Positions 7,114-16,101 are shown, counted from the stretch's first letter. The stretch is 26,083 nt of DNA from DAOSWM01 sp035380045 (GCA_035380045.1 DAOSWM010000045.1:1-26083), one strand, 5' to 3'. Translations and numbers: made by a program. Notes: generated by a model from the letters alone, not told the origin.

Positions 7114-9246
7114 ATGTTTAATGTTGTTTCAAAATCAATCGACCTTGGTGATGGAAGAGTTATTACCCTTGAAACAGGTAAATTAGCTCGCCAGGCCGAT
7201 GGTTCAATTATTCTTCGCATGGGCAAAACCATGCTGCTTGCTACTGTTGTTAGCGCCAAGGATGCAAAGGAAGATGTTGATTTCATGCCTCTTAGCGTAG
7301 AGTACAAGGAGAAATATGCCGCTAGCGGTCGTTTCCCTGGTGGTTTCCTTAAGCGGGAAGCTCGTCCTTCCGACTCCGAAATACTGGTTTCACGTCTTGT
7401 CGACAGGGCTCTACGTCCGCTATTCCCCGACGATTACCACGCCGAAACTTTCGTAACTATAAACCTAATTTCTGCAGAGAAGGATATCCCACCTGATGCT
7501 TTAGCCGGACTTGCGGCTTCTGCTGCACTTGCTATTTCTGACATTCCATTTCACGGCCCAATATCCGAAGTACGCGTTGTTCGCGTAAATGGGCAACTAC
7601 TTATCAACCCAACTTTCAGCCAAATTGAGGAGGCCGATATCGATATGATTATTGGCGCAACCTACGATAATATTCTCATGGTTGAGGGCGAAATGAACGA
7701 AGTTTCTGAAGTTGAGATGCTCGAGGCTATTAAGTTTGCCCACGATGCAATTAAGAAGCATTGTATGGCTCAGCTGGAAATGGCCAAGGAGATGGGCGTT
7801 GTGAAGCGCGAATACTGCCACGAAAAGAACGACGAGGAGCTACGTAAGCAGGTTCAAGATTTTTGCTATGAAAAGGTTTACAAGGTTGCCAAGTCAATGC
7901 TGCCAAAGCATGATCGTAGCCAGCAGTTTTCTGATATTAAGGAAGAGTTCATGCAAACCATTCCCGAGGAGGAGCGCGATGCAAAGGCTTCAATGGTGGC
8001 ACGCTACTACCACGATGTGGAAAAGAAGGCCATGCGTACCATGATTCTTGAGGAGTCGATTAGGCTAGACGGACGCAAAACCAACCAGATTCGCCCCATA
8101 CAATCCGAGATCGATTTCCTCCCTATGGCTCACGGTTCAGCACTATTCACACGTGGTGAAACACAGTCGCTCACAACTGTAACCCTCGGAACAAAACTCG
8201 ACGAGAAAATTATTGACGAGGTGCTTGTTCGTGGAACTGAGAAGTTTGTCCTACATTACAACTTCCCTCCATTCTCAACAGGGGAAGCTCGTCCGTACCG
8301 TGGTGTTGGTCGTAGGGAAATTGGCCATGGGAACCTGGCGCACCGTGCATTAAAGCGTATGGTACCAACCGGCGAGGAGAACCCATATGCTGTTCGCGTT
8401 GTTAGCGATATTCTCGAATCGAATGGCTCGTCGTCAATGGCTACCGTTTGTGCTGGTACGCTTGCACTGATGGATGCGGGAATTAAAATTAAGAAACCTG
8501 TTTCTGGAATTGCAATGGGCTTAATTACCGAAGCTGGAACTAGTAAATTCGCCATTCTTTCCGATATCCTTGGCGATGAGGATCACCTTGGCGACATGGA
8601 CTTCAAGGTAACCGGGACTAAGGATGGAATCACTGCTACGCAGATGGATATAAAGGTCGATGGGCTTCCGTACGAAGTTATGGCACGTGCTCTCGAGCAG
8701 GCGCGCGAAGGCAGAATGCACATTCTGGGAGAAATGATGAAAACCATTCAGGAACCTCGTGCCGACCTTAAGCCACATGCTCCTAGGATTGAGCAGTTCA
8801 GCATTGCTCGCGACATGATTGGCGCAGTTATTGGCCCTGGTGGGAAAATTATACAGGAAATTCAGCGCGAAACAGGGGCTACCATTAATATTGAAGAGAT
8901 TAACAATCATGGTATTGTTACCGTTTTTGCCGACAGCGTGGAGGCTCGTAATGCCGCCGTTAAGTGGATTAAGGGCATTGCCGCTACACCCGAGGTTGGT
9001 GAGATATACACCGGTAAGGTAAAGTCCATCATGCCTTTCGGAGCATTTGTTGAAATTATTCCTGGGAAGGATGGCTTACTGCACATTTCTGAAATTGACT
9101 GGAAACGAGTTGAAAAGGTTGAGGACGTTCTGAAGGAGGGCGATGTGATTGATGTTAAACTCATTGAAGTTGATAAGAAAACCGGCAAACTGAAACTTTC
9201 AAGGAAGGTACTAATTCCACGACCAAATAAGGAAGAGAAGAAATAG
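7114..9246 (+). CDS. pnp: Polynucleotide phosphorylase
   Basis: PNPase is the phosphorolytic 3'-5' exoribonuclease of RNA decay. The 710 residues match the family (about 711). Domains in order: first RNase PH-like domain (about 10-230, with FPGGFLKREARPSDSEILVSRL), an alpha-helical linker, second RNase PH-like domain (about 315-545), a KH domain with the GPGG loop (IGPGGK, 573-578), and an S1 domain (about 628-700, GKVKSIMPFGAFVEI). The catalytic aspartates are D488 and D494 in GDEDHLGDMDFKV, matching D486/D492 of the E. coli enzyme. The protein ends soon after S1, with no long RNase E-binding tail. It lies downstream of rpsO behind a terminator and a leader hairpin. Confidence 0.98.
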   Translation: MFNVVSKSIDLGDGRVITLETGKLARQADGSIILRMGKTMLLATVVSAKDAKEDVDFMPLSVEYKEKYAASGRFPGGFLKREARPSDSEILVSRLVDRALRPLFPDDYHAETFVTINLISAEKDIPPDALAGLAASAALAISDIPFHGPISEVRVVRVNGQLLINPTFSQIEEADIDMIIGATYDNILMVEGEMNEVSEVEMLEAIKFAHDAIKKHCMAQLEMAKEMGVVKREYCHEKNDEELRKQVQDFCYEKVYKVAKSMLPKHDRSQQFSDIKEEFMQTIPEEERDAKASMVARYYHDVEKKAMRTMILEESIRLDGRKTNQIRPIQSEIDFLPMAHGSALFTRGETQSLTTVTLGTKLDEKIIDEVLVRGTEKFVLHYNFPPFSTGEARPYRGVGRREIGHGNLAHRALKRMVPTGEENPYAVRVVSDILESNGSSSMATVCAGTLALMDAGIKIKKPVSGIAMGLITEAGTSKFAILSDILGDEDHLGDMDFKVTGTKDGITATQMDIKVDGLPYEVMARALEQAREGRMHILGEMMKTIQEPRADLKPHAPRIEQFSIARDMIGAVIGPGGKIIQEIQRETGATINIEEINNHGIVTVFADSVEARNAAVKWIKGIAATPEVGEIYTGKVKSIMPFGAFVEIIPGKDGLLHISEIDWKRVEKVEDVLKEGDVIDVKLIEVDKKTGKLKLSRKVLIPRPNKEEKK

Positions 9247-9250
9247 TAGA

Positions 9251-9280
9251 AAGGGGGCTGATTTTCAGCCCCCTTTTTTT
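9251..9280 (+). terminator. Rho-independent terminator after pnp
   Basis: GGGGGCTGA (9253-9261) pairs perfectly with TCAGCCCCC (9265-9273) around a TTT loop, followed by seven or more T. It lies between convergent pnp and the GNAT gene. Only three T follow the hairpin on the minus strand, so it should act mainly on pnp transcripts. Confidence 0.92.
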
Positions 9281-9749
9281 ACTCAATTTTTTTTTCGAAC
9301 AGAATTTTTGTAATCTCGTTTGGAACCTGTGTTACAACCCCGTGGTTAGTAAAACCCTTTTCCTCGAGGAGCTTACATAGCGATTCGTCGTCAACTGGGA
9401 TTGTTCCTCTAAGTACTTTTTTGCCTTGGTTGCGGGTTTCGGATTCTGCAAAATCAATCATAGCTCGGGCAAACCCTCTTCGCTGGAAATGTGGGAAAAT
9501 AGCTAGCCTATCAATATTGTAGGCATCACTAATTTCCTCGTCTGGTTTTATGGAGATCGTTCCAACGGCAACACTCTTTTCAAACAGAATATAGACGTAA
9601 CCATTTATAATATCCTTCGATATTACTTCGTAATCGATATGAGTGTTGTGCCAGTGTTTAACGCCCTTAACACGAAGCTGTTCAGCACATTCACGAATAA
9701 TGTAAAGCACTTCAAGTAGTTGGCTTTCTTTGGCAGGTCGAATGTCCAT
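9279..9749 (-). CDS. GNAT-family N-acetyltransferase
   Basis: Predicted to transfer an acetyl group from acetyl-CoA to an unidentified amine. The 156 residues form one GNAT domain: MDIRPAKESQLLEVLYII is the usual beta1/alpha1 start, VGTISIKP is beta strand 4 region, IDRLAIFPHFQRRGFARAM (79-97) holds the acetyl-CoA-binding Q-R-R-G-F-A loop (89-94), and LCKLLEEKGFTNHG is the typical C-terminal helix-strand. The substrate cannot be deduced. It lies 49 bases downstream of the amidohydrolase gene on the same strand with no visible terminator or promoter between them, so cotranscription is likely. Its stop codon sits 6 bases from the convergent pnp terminator. Confidence 0.88.
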   Translation of the reverse strand: MDIRPAKESQLLEVLYIIRECAEQLRVKGVKHWHNTHIDYEVISKDIINGYVYILFEKSVAVGTISIKPDEEISDAYNIDRLAIFPHFQRRGFARAMIDFAESETRNQGKKVLRGTIPVDDESLCKLLEEKGFTNHGVVTQVPNEITKILFEKKIE

Positions 9750-9798
9750 AAAAGTAGTCGTAAGCCTTAATCAGCAATAGTTTTTAGATTGTTTTTGC

Positions 9799-11451
9799 TT
9801 AATCATTCTGCCTTAAATATACAACTTTTCCATCAACAAAAGTCATTTTTACCCTTAAAGATGGAATTGAGTCGATAGGAATAGTCATTATATCCTCATC
9901 AAGAATCACAAAATCGGCGTGTTTTCCTGGTTCAAGACTTCCTTTCTCGTTCTCCTCAAAGGCAACTTTTGCCGACCATATTGTCATGGCTTTTAGAGCT
10001 TGCTCACGAGTTAAGGCATTCTCCATCTGGAAGCCATCAGGAGGGAAACCGGCGAGGTTTTTACGAGTTACACCGGCATAAAACCCATACAGAGGATTTA
10101 TGTGCTCTATGGGAAAATCGCTCCCGTTGGGAAGCCAACCATTCTGGTTGAGGAGTTCTTGATAAATGTAGGCATGTTTAATTCTATCACCCAACCTGTC
10201 TGTCGCCCAAATCATATCGGAGGTTGCGTGGGTTGTTTGTATTGAGGGGATTATTGAGCTTTTACCGAAACGTGGGGAGTCATCAGGATTAACGGTTTGG
10301 GCGTGTTCTATTCGCCAGCGTAGGTCGTTCTCAGGTTCTAAAAACTGCTCGTAAATATCAAGCATAAGCCTTACTGCTGCATCGCCAATACAGTGGGTGG
10401 CAACCTGGTAACCTGCCTTGTATGCTTGGCTGCAAATTTCGCTTAGCTTTTCTTTTGTTTCAAGCTGAAGCCCCACAGTGTTTGGGGCATCGCTGTATGG
10501 TTCGAGCAGTAGAGCGCCCCTTGATCCCAGGGCTCCATCGGCAAAAAGTTTTATGGTACGAACGCTGAGCCTGTGTGTTTTGTAAACTCCATTATTTAAA
10601 AAATGGATAAAATTCTCATTGGTAGGATTTAGCATTGCGTTAATCTTAATCCTGATTCTGCCAGCTTTTTGAAGCGAGTCAATAAGTAGAACATCTCCCA
10701 AATCTAGTCCGGCATCGCTAACCGAGGTTAAACCAACAGCGAAGCAGTTTTCCTGGCCTTTTTCAAGAGCCGCTTGCTTGTCAGTTTGGTTATATGGAGG
10801 AATTATATTTCTAACCAAATCGATGGCATTGTCAACTAGTACTCCTGTTAACTCCCCCTTTTCCTTAATGAGTTTACCACCCACAATAATGGTATCGGGA
10901 TTAACCTTGGCTAACTTTAGCGCAGCCGAGTTTGCAATGGCTGCATGCCCATCGATTCGTGTTAGTAGCACAGGTTTATCTGGGAATTCTTCATCCAGCA
11001 AACCTAGGCTAGGAAACTCCTTCACATCCCATTCGTTCTGATTCCATCCTCTTCCTAGTACCCACTGAGATGGATTCTCTCTTTGATGCTCAACCAACAA
11101 TTTTACAACCTCTTCCCATGAGTTCAGGCCCGAAAGCCATGCGTTCTGCAGGTTAAGCCCGTAGCTTAGAAGGTGGCAGTGAGGGTCGAAGAAGCCAGGG
11201 TAAACAGGTTTCCCTTCAATATCTATTGTCTCATCTGCAGAATACTTTGCTTGAACTTCTGAGGTTGAACCAACAAAAACTACTTTCCCGTTGCTGACCG
11301 CCATGCTTTCGTGAACAGAGAAGTACGGATCAACAGTATAAATTTTTGCATTCGTAATAATTAAGTCAACCTTACACTTTCTGTTGCACGACATGATGAT
11401 GGGGGTTATTAATGTGCTAATAATGAGGAACCATTTTGCGTGTAATCTCAT
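9799..11451 (-). CDS. Amidohydrolase-family lipoprotein (YtcJ-like)
   Basis: A metal-dependent hydrolase of the amidohydrolase superfamily, YtcJ/N-substituted formamide deformylase-like (Amidohydro_3). Metal and active-site motifs seen: H91-x-H93 (FFDPHCHLLSYG), K301 (TIKLFADGALGSRG, candidate carboxylated lysine), H353 (ATHCIGD), H383 (IEHAQ) and D445 (NGSDFPIEHINP). The C-terminal part (GSLEPGKHADFVILDED) returns to the composite beta-sandwich. The N-terminus has a hydrophobic segment ending in IIMSC, so C22 is probably lipidated and the enzyme envelope-anchored, which is notable because many relatives are cytosolic. The residues after C22 (NRKCK) are basic and do not resemble the acidic surface-export signal of Bacteroidota. 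It has 550 residues, normal for the family. The substrate is unknown. Confidence 0.9.
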   Translation of the reverse strand: MRLHAKWFLIISTLITPIIMSCNRKCKVDLIITNAKIYTVDPYFSVHESMAVSNGKVVFVGSTSEVQAKYSADETIDIEGKPVYPGFFDPHCHLLSYGLNLQNAWLSGLNSWEEVVKLLVEHQRENPSQWVLGRGWNQNEWDVKEFPSLGLLDEEFPDKPVLLTRIDGHAAIANSAALKLAKVNPDTIIVGGKLIKEKGELTGVLVDNAIDLVRNIIPPYNQTDKQAALEKGQENCFAVGLTSVSDAGLDLGDVLLIDSLQKAGRIRIKINAMLNPTNENFIHFLNNGVYKTHRLSVRTIKLFADGALGSRGALLLEPYSDAPNTVGLQLETKEKLSEICSQAYKAGYQVATHCIGDAAVRLMLDIYEQFLEPENDLRWRIEHAQTVNPDDSPRFGKSSIIPSIQTTHATSDMIWATDRLGDRIKHAYIYQELLNQNGWLPNGSDFPIEHINPLYGFYAGVTRKNLAGFPPDGFQMENALTREQALKAMTIWSAKVAFEENEKGSLEPGKHADFVILDEDIMTIPIDSIPSLRVKMTFVDGKVVYLRQND

Positions 11452-11472
11452 ATTGAACCATTTTGTTTACTA

Positions 11473-11502
11473 CAAAAGTATTGAATTATTGGTTGGTATC
11501 AA
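11473..11502 (-). promoter_or_regulatory. Promoter of the amidohydrolase/GNAT pair
   Basis: On the minus strand there is TTG (11502-11500), a 19-base spacer, then TACTTTTG (11480-11473), an exact TAnnTTTG element with correct -33 spacing. The -7 element lies 21 bases before the amidohydrolase start at 11451. Confidence 0.65.
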
Positions 11503-11558
11503 CTTAATTTAAAAAAAAATCAAGTTTGCATCAACCTCAATCTGGTTGCAATAATTCT

Positions 11559-11566
11559 TATCTTTG
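11559..11566 (+). promoter_or_regulatory. -7 element for the beta-helix lipoprotein
   Basis: TATCTTTG matches TAnnTTTG and lies 39 bases before the ATG at 11606. A TTG lies upstream but too close to be a standard -33. Confidence 0.5.
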
Positions 11567-11605
11567 AAAGTTTATTACTTTGTGTGATATTGAAAATTTT
11601 TTAGG

Positions 11606-13027
11606 ATGTTGAGGATTATACCTGGAGCAATTGTTTTTTTATCGTTGGCACTTCTTTTTTCGTGCGAAAAGGAAAATATTTCTTATGATTCTGCACTAAA
11701 GTTAGAGTTTAGCGCCGATACCATTCTTTTCGACACGGTCTTTACAACCATTGGCTCGGCAACCAGGAATGTGAGGGTGTATAATCGAAACAATAGCGAT
11801 ATCGTCATATCTGCCGTGAAGCTTGCAGGGGGTTCAAGTTCCCCGTTCCGTATTAATATTGATGGAGAACCCTCTACTATAGCTCGTAACATTAAAATTC
11901 GAAGTAACGATAGCCTTTACGTTTTCGTAGAAGTAACCATTGATCCAACCATGCAGAATGCCCCTCTGTACATTCCTGATTCCATTGTTTTTGAAACAAA
12001 TGGCAATGTACAGGATGTGAATCTTATTGCATGGGGGCAGGATGTTCATCTGCTAAGCAGCTATACCCTGGAGGGTTCGAATACTTTTTCGTCAGAAAAA
12101 CCATACCTAATTCACAACTATTTGTACGTAGCTCCGAATTCTGAGTTAACAGTCAATCCTGGAGCAAAACTCCATTTTCATAACCAGGCAATCTTGTGGG
12201 TTGATGGAACCCTGAAGGTAAGCGGTTCACTCGAACAACCTGTTGTTTTCGAAGGCGATAGGCTTGAAGATTTTTATAGCGATAAAGCCGGGCAGTGGAG
12301 CGGAATATACATGAGTCCGGTTAGTAGAAATAATATTATTGACTGGGCGATTATAAAGAATGCAATTAACGGGGTAGCAATTGATACTTTTGCTGTTCCC
12401 GATGTTCCAGCGCTTGTGATTAATAATACCAGAATCGAAAATATGAGTTCAACGGCATTACTTGCAAGTGGTTCCATTGTGAAGGCAGGAAATTGTTTGT
12501 TTGCAAATGCTGGAATCATGGTTGTTGTTCTTCGTTTTGGCGGTTACTATGAGTTTAATCACTGTACTATAGTGAACTACTGGAGCCAGTATATGCACCG
12601 TAAAGGCCCGGCACTAATAATTAATAATTTTTACGAGTCGAGCGAAGGGGAATTGATAAATAGGGATATTGAAAAAGCATATTTTGGGAATTGCATAATA
12701 TATGGCAGCCGTCCCGAAGAACTCGAAATTGATAATGTTTATAAAGGGCAGGAAGTTTCTGCCAAAATGGAGTATTTACTTGAGAATTCAATTTTACGTA
12801 TTGAAGACGCTGCCGATACAAACGACTTGTCCCATTTTATAAATACACGTTCAGCTAACCCAAATTTTATCGAGCCGTTTAACTATAATTTTCAACTCGA
12901 CACGTTAAGCCCTGCAAAAGATTTTGGCTTAATTAATATTGCAACAGAATTCCCCATTGATTTATATGGGAACAGCCGTCTGTCAGACAATGGCCCCGAT
13001 TTGGGCTGCTTTGAAAGGCTTGAGTAG
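11606..13027 (+). CDS. Putative beta-helix cell-surface lipoprotein
   Basis: The N-terminus is a lipoprotein signal (hydrophobic stretch ending LLFSC, C20). The following residues CEKEN are partly acidic, which could fit a Bacteroidota surface-export signal but is not an exact match. Residues about 28-150 look like an all-beta Ig-like domain (TILFDTVFTTIGSATRNVRV, VRVYNRNNSDIVISAVKL). Residues about 165-350 show short repeating strands typical of right-handed parallel beta-helices (GAKLHFHNQAILWVDGTLKV, LVINNTRIENMSSTALLASG, GGYYEFNHCTIVNYW). The C-terminal motif PAKDFGLINIATEFPIDLYGNSRL...GPDLGCFE is common at the end of Bacteroidota beta-helix proteins. No catalytic residues can be assigned. 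It is 473 residues long, with its own promoter. The function is unknown. Confidence 0.8.
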   Translation: MLRIIPGAIVFLSLALLFSCEKENISYDSALKLEFSADTILFDTVFTTIGSATRNVRVYNRNNSDIVISAVKLAGGSSSPFRINIDGEPSTIARNIKIRSNDSLYVFVEVTIDPTMQNAPLYIPDSIVFETNGNVQDVNLIAWGQDVHLLSSYTLEGSNTFSSEKPYLIHNYLYVAPNSELTVNPGAKLHFHNQAILWVDGTLKVSGSLEQPVVFEGDRLEDFYSDKAGQWSGIYMSPVSRNNIIDWAIIKNAINGVAIDTFAVPDVPALVINNTRIENMSSTALLASGSIVKAGNCLFANAGIMVVVLRFGGYYEFNHCTIVNYWSQYMHRKGPALIINNFYESSEGELINRDIEKAYFGNCIIYGSRPEELEIDNVYKGQEVSAKMEYLLENSILRIEDAADTNDLSHFINTRSANPNFIEPFNYNFQLDTLSPAKDFGLINIATEFPIDLYGNSRLSDNGPDLGCFERLE

Positions 13028-13066
13028 GAAAGTTCCCCGTTTATATTGAACCGATATACATTGTTT

Positions 13067-13186
13067 CAATAGTTAGTAGTTTTAAAAAATCAGGCTCTCA
13101 ACCAAAAATATTTTTCAAACAATAGTATTAAATACGATATTTATTAAAAAACCCAACCTTTATTATGTTGATTTTTTAAACTATTG
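13067..13186. repeat. CAATAGT direct and inverted repeats before the peptidase gene
   Basis: CAATAGT occurs at 13067 and 13120 and in inverted form (ACTATTG) at 13180-13186. In addition TTTAAAAAATC (13081-13091) is an 11-base inverted match to GATTTTTTAAA (13170-13180). The right-hand arm lies inside the spacer of the predicted promoter at 13168-13196. This could be an operator array or a long-range stem; AT-richness makes chance matches plausible. Confidence 0.35.
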
Positions 13187-13196
13187 TGTATTTTTG
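13168..13196 (+). promoter_or_regulatory. Promoter of the S9A peptidase gene
   Basis: TTG (13168-13170), an 18-base spacer and TATTTTTG (13189-13196) match the Bacteroidota -33/-7 layout. The -7 element is 36 bases before the ATG at 13233. Confidence 0.6.
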
Positions 13197-13232
13197 TCAC
13201 TAAACAATTAAAAATCCAGAAAGCTATAGCAT

Positions 13233-15347
13233 ATGAAAAAGTTATTTATTCTACTAGTTGCTTCAACGATGGTTGTTATTCTATCGTGCGATAGAAGTAA
13301 AGTTGATTACCCAGAAACCAGGAAGGGCGATGTGGTTGATAATTACTTTGGGGTTGATGTTGCCGATCCTTATCGATGGTTTGAGGACGATAAATCAGAG
13401 GAAGTAGCTAAGTGGGTAGAAGCCCAGAATGCTGTTACAAATGCCTACTTAAACAATATACCATTTAGGAGTAAGCTGAAGGATAGGCTCGCAGAAATTT
13501 GGAACTTTAACACAATGTCGGCCCCATTCATGAAGGGAGGGAAGATATTTTTCTATAAGCGAGAAGGACTTCAAAACCAAAGCGTTCTATACGTTCAGAA
13601 TTCTATGGAGGAGGAGGCCAAAGTGCTAATCGACCCAAATAATCTCTCCGAGGACGGTACTGTTGCCCTAAGTGATATAAGCGTTTCTGAAAACGCAATG
13701 TATGTGGCATATGCAATCGCTGATGGAGGATCGGATTGGAGAAAAATTTTAGTTCGCAACATTGAAACAGGAGACGATTTACCGGATGAAGTGCGTTGGG
13801 TGAAGTTCTCATCTATAGAGTGGTTCAAGGACGGTTTCTTTTACAGTAGTTACGATGAGCCAAAGGAAGGTGGTGAATTGAGTAATATTAACCAGTTCCA
13901 CAAGGTTTACTACCATAAGCTAGGTACCAATCAGGCTGATGACAAACTTATTTTTCACAACACGATTTATCCACTTCGTACTTACCAGGCTCAGGTTACA
14001 TCCGATGAAAAGTATCTAATTATCTCGGAAAAAGAATCAACCCAAGGTAATTCTCTCTATATTAAAAACCTTACCAAGGAGCACGATTTTATTCAGCTAA
14101 CTACCAGCTTCGAGTACAACTACTTCGTACTCGACCATGTGAACGACCACCTATACGTGCTAACAAATTATCGTTCACCTAAGTATAAACTCATTAAAAT
14201 TAATGTTAATAGCCTAGATATTGGTAACTGGCGCGATGTTATTCCCGAGAAAAAGGATGTTCTTTCGAGCGCAACCCTCGCCGGAGGCAAAATTATTGCA
14301 ACCTACATTGAAGACGTTAAAAGCAAGGTTGAAGTGTACAATCTTGATGGAGAAAAGGAGACTCAGTTTCAGTTCCCAGCTTTGGGTTCAGTTGCTGGAC
14401 TTAATGCCTCTTATAGTAACAATATCGTTTTCTACACTTACACATCTTTCACCATCCCATCGGTAGTATACAAATACGACGTTTCATCCAACGAAACCCA
14501 AGAATTTTTCAGACCAACCATTAATGCCGACCTCGATGCATACGAAACAAAGCAGGTTTTCTACAAAAGCAAGGATGGTACCGATGTCCCAATGTTCATT
14601 GTACATAAGAAAGGGCTTGAACTAAATGGGCAAAACCCCACGCTTCTGTACGGATATGGAGGATTTAATGTAAGTTTAAATCCAAGATTTAGTGTTTCTC
14701 GGTTGGTATGGCTCGAAAATGGAGGCGTTTATGCTGTCGCAAACATTCGTGGAGGAGGCGAATATGGTGAAAATTGGTACCGTTCGGGAACCAAACTTAA
14801 CAAACAGAATGTTTTTGATGATTTTATTGCTGCTGCCGAGTATCTTGTTAATCAGAAATATACATCGCCAAAGAAGTTGGCAATACAGGGTGGCTCAAAT
14901 GGAGGTTTACTTGTTGGTGCAGTTGTTAACCAGCGTCCCGACCTTTTTAAGGTTGCCATTCCACAGGTTGGTGTAATGGATATGCTTCGTTTCCATAAGT
15001 TTACCATTGGATGGGCTTGGGTTAACGATTACGGTTCAAGCGAGGATTCCATCCAATTCCTTAACTTATACCGTTATTCACCAGTCCATAATATCAGCAC
15101 AGGTGTTCGCTATCCAGCCATTCTGGCTACAACTGCAGATCATGATGATAGGGTTGTGCCTGCCCACTCCTTCAAGTATATTGCAACCCTACAGGATAAA
15201 CAGAAAAAAGGATCTAATCCTAAGCTTATTAGGATACAGACAAGAGCTGGGCATGGTGCAGGAACACCAACTATGCTTCGAATCGAAGAAGCTGCAGATA
15301 TTTACTCCTTTATTTTCTATAATTTGGACGAGAAGCTTAATTATTAG
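13233..15347 (+). CDS. Prolyl oligopeptidase (S9A) lipoprotein
   Basis: A serine peptidase of family S9A, predicted to cut short peptides after proline. The 704 residues are normal for prolyl oligopeptidase. Residues about 25-75 (VDNYFGVDVADPYRWFED) are the family's conserved start, about 80-430 the seven-bladed propeller, and about 435-704 the alpha/beta hydrolase domain. The catalytic Ser is S555 (GGSNGG), the Asp lies in TADHDDRVVP (634-643), and the His is H674 (RAGHGAG). The oxyanion region GGGEYGENWYRSG is present. The N-terminus is a lipoprotein signal (VVILSC, lipidated C19), so the enzyme should act in the periplasm or at the surface, unlike the cytosolic animal enzyme. An Asp follows the Cys; the Lol-avoidance rule of enterobacteria does not necessarily apply in Bacteroidota. 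It has its own promoter and a terminator. Confidence 0.95.
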   Translation: MKKLFILLVASTMVVILSCDRSKVDYPETRKGDVVDNYFGVDVADPYRWFEDDKSEEVAKWVEAQNAVTNAYLNNIPFRSKLKDRLAEIWNFNTMSAPFMKGGKIFFYKREGLQNQSVLYVQNSMEEEAKVLIDPNNLSEDGTVALSDISVSENAMYVAYAIADGGSDWRKILVRNIETGDDLPDEVRWVKFSSIEWFKDGFFYSSYDEPKEGGELSNINQFHKVYYHKLGTNQADDKLIFHNTIYPLRTYQAQVTSDEKYLIISEKESTQGNSLYIKNLTKEHDFIQLTTSFEYNYFVLDHVNDHLYVLTNYRSPKYKLIKINVNSLDIGNWRDVIPEKKDVLSSATLAGGKIIATYIEDVKSKVEVYNLDGEKETQFQFPALGSVAGLNASYSNNIVFYTYTSFTIPSVVYKYDVSSNETQEFFRPTINADLDAYETKQVFYKSKDGTDVPMFIVHKKGLELNGQNPTLLYGYGGFNVSLNPRFSVSRLVWLENGGVYAVANIRGGGEYGENWYRSGTKLNKQNVFDDFIAAAEYLVNQKYTSPKKLAIQGGSNGGLLVGAVVNQRPDLFKVAIPQVGVMDMLRFHKFTIGWAWVNDYGSSEDSIQFLNLYRYSPVHNISTGVRYPAILATTADHDDRVVPAHSFKYIATLQDKQKKGSNPKLIRIQTRAGHGAGTPTMLRIEEAADIYSFIFYNLDEKLNY

Positions 15348-15370
15348 GCTGAAACATATTTTATACTCTT

Positions 15371-15406
15371 AAAAAGGAGTTGGAATTCCCAACTCCTTCT
15401 TTTTTA
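15371..15406 (+). terminator. Rho-independent terminator after the S9A peptidase
   Basis: AAGGAGTTGG (15374-15383) pairs with CCAACTCCTT (15389-15398) around a 5-base loop, followed by CTTTTTT. It ends only about 15 bases before the next start codon, so the kinase gene either depends on readthrough or uses a promoter I could not see. Confidence 0.88.
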
Positions 15407-15420
15407 GAATAACAAAAACA

Positions 15421-16050
15421 ATGCAATACCTTGTAGTGGAAGGGAATATTGGAGCAGGTAAAACAACTCTGGCAACAATGCTTTCAAATGAGATGAATGC
15501 AAGGATTGTGCTTGAACAGTTTTCTGACAATCCCTTTTTACCAAAGTTCTATGCCAACCCCGAGAGATTTAGTTTTCCTCTTGAACTTTCATTTCTTGCT
15601 GAACGTTACAAACAGTTAAACAGCGAGTTGTCTAAAACATCCTTGTTCCAACCGCTAGTTATTGCTGATTATTTTTTCATGAAGTCATTGATTTTTGCCA
15701 GGAACACTCTTGCTGAGGATGAATATACTCTATACCGACAAATTTTTGATATTATATATAGCTCAATCCCTAAGCCCGATCTGTATGTCTACCTTCATGT
15801 TCCAACAGAAAAGTTAATCTCCAATATTAAAAAGCGGGGAAGAGATTACGAACAAACTATATCATCCGATTATCTTGAGAAAATTCAGAACGGGTACTTC
15901 GAGTTTTTTAAGCAGCATCCCAGCTACTCTTTCCTGATTCTCGATACATCAAATCTCGATTTTGTTGAAAAACAGGAAGATTATCTTAAAATAAAAAATG
16001 CAATTTTTGATAAACAGCACAAAAAAGGTATCCAAAGGATAACTTTTTAG
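15421..16050 (+). CDS. Deoxynucleoside kinase
   Basis: Predicted to phosphorylate deoxynucleosides (salvage of dA, dG or dC) with ATP. The 209 residues form a single dNK/dGK-type P-loop fold: the Walker A motif GNIGAGKT is at 8-15, the E-Q-F-x-D-N-P-F-L-P-K-F-Y segment (32-44) is typical of bacterial deoxyadenosine/deoxyguanosine kinases, followed by ELSFLAERYKQL, IADYFFMKSLIFA and the lid motif KKRGRDYEQ. In some Bacteroidota this domain is fused to FolK; here it is stand-alone. The preferred nucleoside is not determinable by eye. It starts about 15 bases after a strong terminator, an unusual position. Confidence 0.9.
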   Translation: MQYLVVEGNIGAGKTTLATMLSNEMNARIVLEQFSDNPFLPKFYANPERFSFPLELSFLAERYKQLNSELSKTSLFQPLVIADYFFMKSLIFARNTLAEDEYTLYRQIFDIIYSSIPKPDLYVYLHVPTEKLISNIKKRGRDYEQTISSDYLEKIQNGYFEFFKQHPSYSFLILDTSNLDFVEKQEDYLKIKNAIFDKQHKKGIQRITF

Positions 16051-16101
16051 GTTTTAATGTTTTTTTTAGGCATTTTTTTTTATATTTACTGAAAAGAATG
16101 T

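Noticed and set aside
8256..8910. Minus-strand frames opposite pnp
   Set aside because: They oppose the most conserved part of PNPase, and their translations have no recognisable domain.
15007..15372. Plus-strand frame of 121 codons at the end of the peptidase gene
   Set aside because: It is a frame shadow of the S9A catalytic domain, which itself is complete with Ser, Asp and His.
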